The position numbers and the translations under genes are program-made. A stretch of DNA of 64,000 nt. Origin: Egicoccus halophilus. Its GTDB lineage: Bacteria; Actinomycetota; Nitriliruptoria; Nitriliruptorales; Nitriliruptoraceae. Location: positions 3,111,001-3,175,000 of the forward strand of contig NZ_CP036250.1 in the NCBI RefSeq assembly GCF_004300825.1, read 5' to 3'. Below, piece after piece: positions 7,995-16,839 of this stretch. The notes under the pieces were generated by a model. It saw only the letters and a program-made list of their open reading frames with translations. It had not been told where the DNA came from and did no database searches. Numbering within the stretch: the stretch's first letter is position 1; each line of letters opens with the position of its first letter.

Positions 7995-10091
7995 TCACCA
8001 TCTCTCGCGCTGGGCGCGCAAGGGTACGGGCTCGCGGGCACCGTCCGTCCGCGGGCCACCGACGTCCCGGGTGTCGTGGCGCACCGGCGGGAGCGCACGG
8101 GCGCGGGCCAGCTGCCCCCCGGGCCCGTCACCCACCGCGACGTGCGCGTGCGCACGCAGCCAGTCCGCCACCTGTGCCGCCGGCAGGGGGCGCGCGATGT
8201 GGAAGCCCTGCGCCAGGTCGCAGCCGAGTGCCTGCAGGTGCGCCAGGGTGACCGCGTCCTCGACCCCCTCGGCCACGACCCGGACGCCGAGCCGGTGCAT
8301 CAGCTCGATGGTCGAGGCGACGATGGCGTCGTCACGGACGTCGGCGGCGAGTTCGCGCACGAAGGCGCGGTCGAGCTTGAGCTCGTCGAAGGGCAGGCGG
8401 CGCAGGTAGCCCAGGGACGCGAAGCCGGTCCCGTAGTCGTCGATGGACAGCTGCACCCCGAGGCGGTGCAGGCGGTCGACCGCCGCACCGAACGCCACGC
8501 CGTCGACCGCGAAGGCGTCCTCGGTGATCTCGAGCACGAGCGCGTCGGGCGGGACGTCCACCAGCGCGAGCGCCTCGACGACGTCGCCGACGAAGCTCGG
8601 CTGCTGCGCCGAGACCGGGGAGACGTTGACCGCGACCTGCAGCGCCAGGCCGTCACGACGCCACACCGCCAGCTGCTGCAACGCGAGCCGCAGCACCCAG
8701 CGGGTCAGCCGCGGCGCGAGGCCGTAGCGTTCGGCGAGCGGCACGAACTCCCCCGGGGACACCGTCTCGCCGTCGGGGCGGGTCCAACGCGCCAGGGCCT
8801 CCAGCGACGCGACCCGACCGGTGCGCAGGTCCAGCTTGGGTTGGTAGGCCAGCGTCAGGGCGTGCTCGCCGTCGGCCTCGCCGTCGAGCGCGCGGCGCAG
8901 GTCGGTGAGCAGCGCCAGCCGGCGAGCGGTACGGGTCTCGTGCTCCTCGGCGAACACGCACCAGCGTCCACCGCCACTCGCCTTGGCCTGGTACATCGCG
9001 GCGTCGGCCCGTTGGAGCAGCGTCACGGCGTCACGACCGTGCGCCGGGCTGGTGACGACGCCGACGCTGCCGCCGGGCTCGATGGCGATGCCGTGCAGCG
9101 AGAACGGTGCGGCCAGGGCGTCGACCAGCGCGGCGGCCGTCCACCGCGGGTCCTGCCCCGCCGGCAGGACCACCGCGAACTCGTCCCCGCCGAGGCGGCC
9201 GAGCAGGGCGGTGTCGCCGACGAGGCGGCGCAGACGTGCGGCCACCTCGAGCAGCACCTCGTCACCGACCGGATGCCCCAACGAGTCGTTGACGTCCTTG
9301 AAGTCGTCGAGATCGAGCACCAGCAGGCTCAGCGCGGACCGGGCGGCCAACCGACGGTCGAGCTCCTCGCGCAGCCGCTCGCGGTTGCACAGGCCGGTCA
9401 GCGCGTCGTGGTGGGAGCGGTGTCGAAGCTCGGCGTGTGCCCGGGCGGCGAGCTGGTCGCGGCGCGTGCGCACGAGCTGGATGCACACCAGGAACGGCAC
9501 CGTCCACAGGCCCAGGGCGAGCTCGCCGACGCGGTCGCCGGCGGTCAACGCCGCCACCACCATCAGCGCCGCGAGCAGGGCCGCCAGGGCCACGGCGTAG
9601 CGCTCCCCGCGACTGCGCCACCAGGGCAGGCTGCGGACCAGGTAGCCGAACACCCCGACCACCAGCGGCACGGTGAACAACCGGACGAGCGGGCCGAACA
9701 CCGGACCGCCCGAATCGGTGAAGGCGTGGGCGAACACCAGGTCGGTCGCCCCCCACAGCACGAGGCGGACCGCCCCGAGCGCGAGCAGCGCGCCGAACAG
9801 CAGCCGCGGGACGCGACGTCCGCACAGCGAGGCCACCACGGGGACGAGGAAGGCCGACGAGACGTAGAACAGCGCCGAGCGCAGGGCGTAGCCGGCACCG
9901 GCCAGGCCGGGTGGCAGGGTCGGCGCCAAGGTGGTGACGAGCAGGCAGATGCCCAGCAGCAGGGTCCAGGCCGCCAGCCAGCGTGCCTCGCGGTCGTCGT
10001 TGCGGGCGCTGCGCCGGAAGCCGAGGGCCAACTCGAAGGCCGCGCCGGCCAGCAGGAGCTGGACGACGGACAGCCACCTCTCGACGGACAC
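7995..10091 (-). CDS. Membrane GGDEF-EAL cyclic-di-GMP protein
   Basis: 698-residue predicted c-di-GMP turnover protein. The first ~200 residues are hydrophobic with about seven or eight membrane spans and no recognisable extracellular sensor. A GGDEF domain follows with an intact GGDEF at about 301-305; a clear inhibitory RxxD site just upstream is not evident. The EAL domain (about 415-665) has the signature Glu in LEALARW (about 431), the NVSP Asn, and the catalytic DDYGTG (about 549), so phosphodiesterase activity is expected. Start GTG 10091 was chosen because GGGAG lies 5 bases before it and it opens directly into the first membrane span; the frame stays open further upstream. It ends 6 bases before miaB, but a functional link to MiaB is not implied. 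Confidence 0.92.
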   Translation of the reverse strand: MSVERWLSVVQLLLAGAAFELALGFRRSARNDDREARWLAAWTLLLGICLLVTTLAPTLPPGLAGAGYALRSALFYVSSAFLVPVVASLCGRRVPRLLFGALLALGAVRLVLWGATDLVFAHAFTDSGGPVFGPLVRLFTVPLVVGVFGYLVRSLPWWRSRGERYAVALAALLAALMVVAALTAGDRVGELALGLWTVPFLVCIQLVRTRRDQLAARAHAELRHRSHHDALTGLCNRERLREELDRRLAARSALSLLVLDLDDFKDVNDSLGHPVGDEVLLEVAARLRRLVGDTALLGRLGGDEFAVVLPAGQDPRWTAAALVDALAAPFSLHGIAIEPGGSVGVVTSPAHGRDAVTLLQRADAAMYQAKASGGGRWCVFAEEHETRTARRLALLTDLRRALDGEADGEHALTLAYQPKLDLRTGRVASLEALARWTRPDGETVSPGEFVPLAERYGLAPRLTRWVLRLALQQLAVWRRDGLALQVAVNVSPVSAQQPSFVGDVVEALALVDVPPDALVLEITEDAFAVDGVAFGAAVDRLHRLGVQLSIDDYGTGFASLGYLRRLPFDELKLDRAFVRELAADVRDDAIVASTIELMHRLGVRVVAEGVEDAVTLAHLQALGCDLAQGFHIARPLPAAQVADWLRAHAHVAVGDGPGGQLARARALPPVRHDTRDVGGPRTDGAREPVPLRAQRERW

Positions 10092-10270
10092 TTCGGCTCC
10101 CACATCGGCCGAGTTCTCGTCGGCCGTGGCGCCCGGAACCCGAGCACCACGACGGCAGGTCGCCGGGGGCCGGTCGTCGACGCGCGCCGACCGCGCCCGG
10201 CGCGTGTTCGACCGATCCGCGAACTGGCAGGGCGTCGAGCGGGGCGACGGCCGCAGTCCGGCGGGGTGGG

Positions 10271-10567
10271 TCAGGGGGCGTCGCTGCCGCCCTCGCGGGC
10301 GGTGGTCAGCCGCTTGCGGTTCTGGTGGTGCTCCGCGAGCCCCTCGTCGCGGTGCGAACCCCGGCCGGTCGCGACGAAGGCGACGACGAGGATGCCCAGT
10401 GCGGACGCGGAGAGCACGTCCCCGGGCACGGTCACGAAGAAGACGACGAGTCCGACCAGCAACGCATGACCGGCCCACGCCCGCTGCTGCGACTGGCCGG
10501 TGAAGAGGCCGAGGACCACGGCCAGGACGGGCACGCCGACGATCACCCAGGCCTGCAACACGTCCAT
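10271..10567 (-). CDS. Small three-span membrane protein, unknown
   Basis: 98 residues from ATG 10567, with GAGGAG placed 7 bases upstream. Three closely packed hydrophobic segments occupy residues 5-80; the C-terminal 20 residues are charged and probably cytoplasmic. No family recognised. The gene is followed by a 180-bp gap before the GGDEF-EAL gene, in which no gene or hairpin stands out. Confidence 0.75.
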   Translation of the reverse strand: MDVLQAWVIVGVPVLAVVLGLFTGQSQQRAWAGHALLVGLVVFFVTVPGDVLSASALGILVVAFVATGRGSHRDEGLAEHHQNRKRLTTAREGGSDAP

Positions 10568-10677
10568 TGCGTCTCCTCGTTCCCGGGCGCGCATCCTCGG
10601 TCGACGAACACCGACGAAAACCGACGTGTGCCGACGGGCGCGCCGGGCCACCGGCGTCACGAGGCTAGCGAACGGCC

Positions 10678-10705
10678 GGTCCCCGGCCGCAGTCGGCCGG
10701 GGACC
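10678..10705 (-). terminator. 12-bp perfect hairpin, likely terminator
   Basis: Arms 10678-10689 and 10694-10705 are perfectly complementary with the 4-base loop CAGT. It lies 43 bases past the stop of the 55-residue gene. It lacks a T tract, as is common for hairpins in such GC-rich genomes. Confidence 0.65.
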
Positions 10706-10747
10706 CGGGTGCTCGCGACGGAGGTCACCGGCTGCCGGTGTCCGCCG

Positions 10748-10915
10748 TCAGTCGGGGTCGCGGGGAAGCTGCCCTTCGTTGGGCGGGTCGTCGGGCCCCT
10801 CGGACGGCACGGTCTGCTCGCCGCCCTCGGGCGGGAGCGGTGCGGTGTCGTCGATCAGGCCGGGGTCCTCGTCGCGGCGCGCGTCGTCGCCGCCGTCGGC
10901 GGGCGCGGTACTCAT
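10748..10915 (-). CDS. Very small acidic hydrophilic protein
   Basis: 55 residues, rich in Asp, Glu, Pro and Gly, with no hydrophobic segment and probably disordered. The start ATG 10915 has a perfect AGGAGG 5 bases upstream, which is the main support that it is translated. It sits between two strong hairpins (10949-10983 and 10678-10705) and so looks like an independent transcript. No family recognised. Confidence 0.65.
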   Translation of the reverse strand: MSTAPADGGDDARRDEDPGLIDDTAPLPPEGGEQTVPSEGPDDPPNEGQLPRDPD

Positions 10916-10948
10916 CGCTGCCTCCTGGAGGGGTCGTGGAACGCCGAA

Positions 10949-10983
10949 GTGGCGGCCACGGGCCACCGCCCGTGTGCCGCCAC
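10949..10983 (-). terminator. Hairpin terminator of the PRC-barrel/DUF2382 gene
   Basis: Long stem: GTGGCGG (10949-10955) pairs with CCGCCAC (10977-10983) and, further in, CACGGG (10957-10962) with CCCGTG (10969-10974), loop of six. It starts 24 bases past the stop of the PRC-barrel gene at 11007. Confidence 0.65.
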
Positions 10984-11006
10984 CTCGACCGGTGTTCCGT
11001 CGTACG

Positions 11007-11849
11007 TCAGCTGCGACGGTTCGACTCGCGGGAGTCCTCGACCCCGGCGACGTCGATCTCCTCGCGGCGGACGTCGTCCTCGACCTGGTGCTGCTCGGTC
11101 TCGACGTCCTTCTCGAGGCGGACGCGCTCCTTCGGAACGGCCTGCTTGTCGACGACCGGCGTCTCCTCGTGGAGCACGACCTCGTGCTCCTCCTCGGAGA
11201 TGGCCGGGCCGTCCATCGCCTGGTCGGCGTTGGCGTCGGTGATCGGCTCACGCTCGACGTGGACCTCTTCACGCTGGACCGGGACGGTCTTGGTGACGTG
11301 TTCGGTCACGACGTGCTTGCGCAGACGCGCGCGGCCGGTCTCACGGCGCTCCTTGTCGACCTGCAGCTCCTCCTCCGACAGCGTCATCGCGTCGTCGGTG
11401 GTCGGACCGGAGGTGTCGTGGCCCGCGGTGCCGTGGTCGTTGCGCTCGGTGCCCGTGCCACCGGTGGCGGTACCGGACGGCTGCGTGGTGCCACGCGCCG
11501 AGGCGTCGTCGCGAACGGTGTCGTCGTGGCCCGAGTCGTACGACATGCCGTAGTAGCGGTACAGCTCGGCCTCCTCGGAGGGGTCGAGATGCCCGTCGGC
11601 GTCGATGCTCGGGGCGTCCTTGATCTTGTCCTTGCTGTGCGGGACCTTCAGGTCGCCGTCGCTGAAGTTCGCGTCCTGGATCGGCACGAAGGACGACTTC
11701 GAGCCGAACAGCCCGGTGTTGACGAGGGCGAAGGTCGGTTCGCCGGTCTGGTCGTCGACGAAGATCGTGTCGACACTGCCGATCTTGTCGCCGTCGGGGT
11801 CGTAGGCCGTGGCGCCCATGACCTGGTCGAGATCCTGCTTGCCGATCAT
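11007..11849 (-). CDS. PRC-barrel and DUF2382 stress-type protein
   Basis: 280 residues. Residues 1-75 form a PRC-barrel opening with MIGKQDLDQVMGATAYDPDG and containing VDDQTGEPTFALV. A short linker with a YRYYGM helix and a disordered Ser/Thr/Gly-rich stretch follow. The C-terminal half (about 155-275) is DUF2382, recognisable from alternating strands such as LRKHVVTEHVTKTVPVQREE and repeated VxxE/VxxK patterns. This combination is widespread in actinobacteria and is often stress-associated; the biochemical role is unknown. ATG 11849 is preceded by GGAG. The neighbouring gene at 12172 is a paralogue of the N-terminal half only. Confidence 0.88.
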   Translation of the reverse strand: MIGKQDLDQVMGATAYDPDGDKIGSVDTIFVDDQTGEPTFALVNTGLFGSKSSFVPIQDANFSDGDLKVPHSKDKIKDAPSIDADGHLDPSEEAELYRYYGMSYDSGHDDTVRDDASARGTTQPSGTATGGTGTERNDHGTAGHDTSGPTTDDAMTLSEEELQVDKERRETGRARLRKHVVTEHVTKTVPVQREEVHVEREPITDANADQAMDGPAISEEEHEVVLHEETPVVDKQAVPKERVRLEKDVETEQHQVEDDVRREEIDVAGVEDSRESNRRS

Positions 11850-12171
11850 GCTCACTCCGTTGGGTTGCGGTCGTGCTTGCGATAGGTCCACCGAACCGCA
11901 TCCGGCGTCACTCGGGGAGCGATCGTTCCCGCCCTGCGCCGGGGTCAGAACGACGACCTGTCCGGTCAGCGGCTGCACGACGGGGACTACCTCCAGTTCG
12001 ACTGGAGCGAACCCGAAGATCGCGGGAATTCGTGATTGCTTCCGGCAGATCCGGCCTCCGCCGGCCCGGGCGTCTGCCGGGCCCATGGCGGGCACCTCGC
12101 GCCCCGAGTCCCGGCACGAACGACGGGAGGGCCTGTCGGCCCTCCCGTCCGGAGCGTGAACGCCGTGGCGA
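11850..12171. other. Gap between PRC-barrel paralogues
   Basis: 322 bases without a recognisable gene. It contains the terminator hairpin of the upstream paralogue (12122-12149) and presumably the promoter of the 11007-11849 gene; no clear -35/-10 pair was found. Confidence 0.6.
12122..12149 (-). terminator. 12-bp perfect hairpin terminator
   Basis: GACGGGAGGGCC (12122-12133) pairs perfectly with 12138-12149 around a TGTC tetraloop, 22 bases downstream of the stop of the PRC-barrel gene at 12172. Confidence 0.7.
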
Positions 12172-12870
12172 TCAGGCGTCGGGTCGCTCGGGGGCCGGTT
12201 CGGGGTCCTGCTCGGCACGGGCGGCGCGCGGGTCGTCGGCGTGTTCGACCGGGCGGCCGACCCGTCGCAGACGCACGCGGCTGTTGGGCGTGCCCAGTGG
12301 CCCGTCGAACATCGGATCGAAACCCTGTCCGGAGATCAGGTCGGTTCCGGTGGGCAGGTCGGTGTCGACCGGCTGCCCGACAGCACGGCCCTCGTCGAGT
12401 TCCTCGACGGCCGTGGCACCAGCACCACCGCCCGCGCCGGCTGCGGCGCCGGCGGTCGCGGCCCCCTCGTACGCGCCGCTGCCGGTCTCGGCCTGCGCGT
12501 CGACGCGGCCGCTGTCGGCGTCACCGTGGTCGGTGTCGTCGGTCTCGTCGGTGTCGGCGACGGGGATGCCGTAGTAGCGGTAGAGCTCGACCTCCTGCTC
12601 GGGGTCGAGCGTGTCGTCGGCATCGATGGTCGGTGCGTCGTTGACGCGCTCACGCGGATACGCGACGTGCAGCTCGCCGTCCCGGAAGTTCGCGTCGGCG
12701 AGCGGGACGAACGACGATTTCGTGCCGAACAAGCCGGTGGTGACCGCCGCGAAGGTCGGTGCCTCGGTCTCCCGGTCGACGAAGACGGTGTCGACGCTGC
12801 CGAGCTTGGTTCCGTCGCGGTCGAAGGCCGTCACGCCGATGAGCTGGTAGAGATCCTGTTTGCCGAACAT
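12172..12870 (-). CDS. PRC-barrel protein, paralogue lacking DUF2382
   Basis: 232 residues from ATG 12870 (GGGGGAG just upstream). The first ~115 residues are clearly paralogous to the neighbour at 11007-11849: MFGKQDLYQLIGVTAFDRDG, VDRETEAPTFAAV, TGLFGTKSSFVP, and a YRYYGI helix. Beyond that the two differ: here the DUF2382 half is replaced by a low-complexity region rich in Asp, Thr, Ala and Gly and a short Arg-rich end. Likely a tandem duplication followed by loss or exchange of the C-terminal domain. Function unknown. Confidence 0.85.
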   Translation of the reverse strand: MFGKQDLYQLIGVTAFDRDGTKLGSVDTVFVDRETEAPTFAAVTTGLFGTKSSFVPLADANFRDGELHVAYPRERVNDAPTIDADDTLDPEQEVELYRYYGIPVADTDETDDTDHGDADSGRVDAQAETGSGAYEGAATAGAAAGAGGGAGATAVEELDEGRAVGQPVDTDLPTGTDLISGQGFDPMFDGPLGTPNSRVRLRRVGRPVEHADDPRAARAEQDPEPAPERPDA

Positions 12871-13142
12871 GGCTCCCCCGGGGTCGCGGACCGTTCGTGC
12901 CCCGTACCCAACCGCATCCGCCCGCGACCGACGACCGCACCGACCGGTCCCGGCGTCCGGGGTCACCGGGTGGCACGGCCCGGGCCACTGGCCGAGCGGC
13001 AGGCGTGGCGAACCCGCACGCCGGCGAAACCGCGACACCCGCACACGCGCGCAGGACCGCCACAGCGGGGCGACGGCAGCGGGCGACGGCGCCCGCGGCA
13101 CGACGGCGCGCACCGAGGTGAGCCGAGCGCGACGGATGGCGG

Positions 13143-14003
13143 TCAGTGCCCGGCGGTGCGCTCCGCGTCGCGGGCGGTGAACACCGCTTCGCGTGCCACC
13201 TTGCGGGCCAACCCCTCCGGATAGCCGCGACGGACGACGTGGGCGGCCACCCGACGGAACGCGGCCTCGGGCGCCAGCCCGGTGCACCGCTGGGCCTTCT
13301 CCTGCGCCAGGGCGTAGGCCGCGGCCTCGGCGTCCTCCTGCTCGGCCGGCGCGAGGGCCGCGTCGAGCAGTGCCTCGTCGAACCCGCGCTGGCGCAGATC
13401 CCGCCGGATCCGGGCCGGCGCATGGCCCTTGCGACGTCGTTCCTCCACGAGTGCGCCGACCATCGCCGCGTCGTCGACCAGCCGTTCCCGGCGGGCCTGG
13501 GTCAGGGCCAACTCGACCACCGCGTGCGGGGTCTCGCGCTCACGCAGCTTCGTGCGCAGCCGCGACTCGCTCTGCGGTGCCATGGCGGTCGACCGGCGCA
13601 GGAACGCGACCGCCTCGGCGACGTCGTCCTCGAGTCGCGGCGCGGACGGATCGGGACGCGCGGCCCGCTCGTCGGCGCGGCGCACCGCCTCGTCGAGGGC
13701 GTCGCCGGCGAGCCGGCCCGCCTCGCGCGCACCGGGTGCCGGGCCGCCGCCCGTGACGCTCGACCCCGAGTCGACGAACGTGGCGGCAACCGGCTCGGCG
13801 GGCGCAGACGGCGCCGGTTCGGCGAGCGTGGACGGGTCCACGGCGTCGGGCCCGGCGCCATCGGTGCGGCGGGGCGGGTCGGCGGGCGTCGGAGCGTCAG
13901 GAGGCGTCAGCGGTACCCGGATCGGGTCGCGTCGCACCCCTCGGGCGGCCAGCCAGGCCTCGGCGTCCTGGAAGGGAACCGGATCGGTCGCGTCGTCGGC
14001 CAT
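13143..14003 (-). CDS. recX: RecA regulator RecX
   Basis: RecX binds RecA filaments and modulates strand exchange. The conserved three-helix-repeat core is the C-terminal ~155 residues, with typical segments AVAFLRRSTAMAPQSESRLR, MVGALVEERRRKGHAPARI and LRQRGFDEALLDAAL. The first ~125 residues are a Pro/Ala/Asp-rich, probably disordered extension absent from short RecX proteins. It begins 5 bases after the recA stop on the same strand, so it is co-transcribed with recA. Start ATG 14003; no strong ribosome site, so coupling to recA translation is likely. Confidence 0.93.
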   Translation of the reverse strand: MADDATDPVPFQDAEAWLAARGVRRDPIRVPLTPPDAPTPADPPRRTDGAGPDAVDPSTLAEPAPSAPAEPVAATFVDSGSSVTGGGPAPGAREAGRLAGDALDEAVRRADERAARPDPSAPRLEDDVAEAVAFLRRSTAMAPQSESRLRTKLRERETPHAVVELALTQARRERLVDDAAMVGALVEERRRKGHAPARIRRDLRQRGFDEALLDAALAPAEQEDAEAAAYALAQEKAQRCTGLAPEAAFRRVAAHVVRRGYPEGLARKVAREAVFTARDAERTAGH

Positions 14004-14008
14004 GGTGG

Positions 14009-15034
<1,026 letters not shown>

Positions 15035-15104
15035 GGGTGCCTCCCGGGTCTGCCCGGCATGCGCGGGCGCGATGGTGTCGGTGCGGTACGGGCGAGGTGC
15101 CGGG

Positions 15105-15157
15105 CGTCGTCTGCGTCACGTCGTCTGCATCACGTCTGCGTGACGTCGTCTGCGTCA
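15105..15157. repeat. 14-bp tandem repeat in the recA leader
   Basis: Four head-to-tail units of CGTCGTCTGCGTCA-type: 15105-15118, 15119-15132 (one change), 15133-15143 (11-base truncated, one change) and 15144-15157. They lie between the inferred recA transcription start and its GTG, so they would be transcribed. No known regulatory motif recognised. Confidence 0.8.
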
Positions 15158-15263
15158 GGTCGTCGGAAACGGTGTCGCGCCAGGGTCGTCGCTCCAGCGG
15201 CCGTCACGGTACGGGCCGGCTGGGACACGACCGAGGACCGCGTCCGCTGCGCTGTGGACGACG

Positions 15264-15292
15264 ACCGTATCCGAACGCGTGTTCGGTCGCCA
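15264..15292 (-). promoter_or_regulatory. recA promoter with embedded SOS box (LexA operator)
   Basis: CCGAAC-GCGT-GTTCGG at 15271-15286 matches the actinobacterial LexA box core CGAAC-N4-GTTCG with both 6-base arms perfectly inverted. On the minus strand TGGCGA (15292-15287) and TACGGT (15269-15264) flank it with a 17-base spacer, so LexA bound here would cover the promoter spacer. The -35 match is poor. Box assignment is strong; exact promoter elements are inferred. Confidence 0.75.
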
Positions 15293-15362
15293 GCATCCGC
15301 GTCGTGCGGTCGCCCCGTGCCGTGCCGTCCGGGGCTGTCCACGGGCGGCCGCGTGTCGGGCG

Positions 15363-15390
15363 GTGACGCGTCGGACCCGCCGGCTACGGT
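15363..15390 (+). promoter_or_regulatory. Possible promoter of the exonuclease gene
   Basis: GTGACG (15363-15368), 16 bases, TACGGT (15385-15390), about 80 bases before the exonuclease ATG. It is divergent from recA, with the SOS box some 80 bases upstream of it, so the box might influence both directions. Confidence 0.4.
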
Positions 15391-15470
15391 GGGGAACGAC
15401 CCCCGGGCCCGCTCGTGACCTCCGGCGTGCGGCCCGCTCGAAGCCCCACTTCCTCCGAAGGCGCCACCGC

Positions 15471-16232
15471 ATGGCCGACGATCCCACCACTCCTGCGCCC
15501 GTGCCCGCGACCGGTCGCCGCAGCGGCCGGACCCGGTTCGTGTTCGTCGACACCGAGGCGACGGGCCTCGACCACGAACGTCACGAGCTGACCGAGGTGT
15601 CCTGGATCGTGCGCTTCGAGGACGGCCGCGAACTGGAACGGCAGTTCTTCCCCCAGCACACCGTGGACGGCGCCGACGCCGACGCGCTCTCGCTCACGCG
15701 CTACCACGACCGCATCGCCCCGCAGGACAAGACACCGGCCGCCGAATGGCTGACGCTGTTCCTCGAGGACGCGCAGGACGCGGTCCTGGTGGGCGCGGTG
15801 CCGGACTTCGACGCGCAGCACCTCGACCGCATGTGCCGCAAGCTCGGTCTCACGCCCACCTGGGACCACCATCTGCTCGACGTGGAGACGCTCGCGCTGC
15901 CGCTGATCGCCGCCGGACCGGAGGCGCCACGCAGCCTCGCCAAGACCTGCGCGGCGCTGGGCATCCCCCACGACAAGGACCAGGCCCACGGCGCGCTCTA
16001 CGACGCCCGGCAGACCAAGCTGGTGTTCGACCGGATCTGGGAGGTGCTGGCCGACCTCCGGGCGAACGAGCGTCCCCTGCCCGCGTCGGTGCCACGCGAC
16101 AGCGGCCGCAACGGCGTCGACGGCGCCCGGGCGGTGGACCCGCAGGTCGCCGACCGGCTCGCCGACGCCACCCCGGCCGACGAGGCCGCGCCCGAGCAGC
16201 GTGCGGAGCGCGACGCCCACACCCCCCGCTGA
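15471..16232 (+). CDS. DEDDh-type 3'-5' exonuclease (DnaQ fold)
   Basis: 253 residues. The exonuclease motifs are visible: FVDTEATGLD (Exo I, Asp and Glu), DFDAQHLDRM (Exo II Asp), and HGALYDARQTKLVF (Exo III, His and Asp). An acidic/Pro-rich N-terminal tail (about 20 residues) and a disordered C-terminal tail after residue 205 flank the fold. Such stand-alone proteins act as polymerase-III epsilon-like proofreaders, oligoribonuclease-like or repair exonucleases, and the sequence alone does not decide among them. It is divergent from recA across a LexA box, which makes a repair role attractive. ATG 15471 gives a tight start without a strong ribosome site. Confidence 0.85.
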   Translation: MADDPTTPAPVPATGRRSGRTRFVFVDTEATGLDHERHELTEVSWIVRFEDGRELERQFFPQHTVDGADADALSLTRYHDRIAPQDKTPAAEWLTLFLEDAQDAVLVGAVPDFDAQHLDRMCRKLGLTPTWDHHLLDVETLALPLIAAGPEAPRSLAKTCAALGIPHDKDQAHGALYDARQTKLVFDRIWEVLADLRANERPLPASVPRDSGRNGVDGARAVDPQVADRLADATPADEAAPEQRAERDAHTPR

Positions 16233-16244
16233 ACCGTCCGTCCG

Positions 16245-16829
16245 TCAGGTGGCGAGCCGCGCGACGTGTTCGACCGCGTACCGGGCCGGGCCGCGCCCCA
16301 GGCGCGACGACCAGAGCTCGAGCGCCGTCGCGCGCCACGCGACCGGCTGCGGGACGCCCGCGGTCAGTGCCGCGTCCACGCGCGCGACCAGCGCCTCGTC
16401 GACGTCGTGACGCTCGTGGCCCCGACGCCCGCCGGCGCGGGCGAGCGTGACGTGCGGGTGCACCGGCTGCCGCTGCACCGGGAGGTGGGCGTCGGCCAGC
16501 GACGACTGCACCAGCCCGCCCAGGCGCGCCACCGCTCCCGGCGGGTCGTCGTCGACCCCCAGCCACAGCACCCGGCGGCCGAAGCGTCCCGCGTCGGCCG
16601 AGCGCAGGTCGATCGACGCGGTCCCGGCGGCGACCCGGTCGAGCGCGGCTCGCACCTCGGCGAGCCGGTCGTCGGGCGTCGCGCCGAGGAAGGCCAGCGT
16701 CAGGTGCCAGGCCTCGGGCCGGGTCCAGCGCACCGATTCCTGCCCGCCCCCCTCGCGCAGCGGCGCGGTGGCGCGGGTCACCGCCTCGCGCAACGCCGAG
16801 GGCACGGGGAGGGCGACGAACAGGCGCAC
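16245..16829 (-). CDS. thpR: RNA 2',3'-cyclic phosphodiesterase
   Basis: 2H-phosphoesterase (LigT/ThpR family). Both catalytic HxTx motifs are present: HLTLAFLGA and HVTLARA, spaced as in the family. 194 residues. GTG 16829, opening VRLFVALPVP, is the conserved N-terminal strand and lies 10 bases after the cinA stop. Acts on 2',3'-cyclic RNA ends or on 2'-5' linked ends in vitro; its cellular role is unsettled in bacteria. Same-strand continuation of the rimO-pgsA-cinA series. Confidence 0.9.
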   Translation of the reverse strand: MRLFVALPVPSALREAVTRATAPLREGGGQESVRWTRPEAWHLTLAFLGATPDDRLAEVRAALDRVAAGTASIDLRSADAGRFGRRVLWLGVDDDPPGAVARLGGLVQSSLADAHLPVQRQPVHPHVTLARAGGRRGHERHDVDEALVARVDAALTAGVPQPVAWRATALELWSSRLGRGPARYAVEHVARLAT

Positions 16830-16839
16830 GCCGAGCCGC

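Noticed and set aside
6574-10469. Long plus-strand open frames across miaB and the GGDEF-EAL gene
   Set aside because: They are antisense to genes with intact motifs, and their translations are repetitive Arg/Gly/Val/Gln-rich without domains.
10092-10478. A longer N-terminus for the GGDEF-EAL protein (frame open to 10478)
   Set aside because: The extra sequence would be Arg/Pro-rich and overlap the 98-residue gene; GTG 10091 has a ribosome site and leads directly into the first membrane span.
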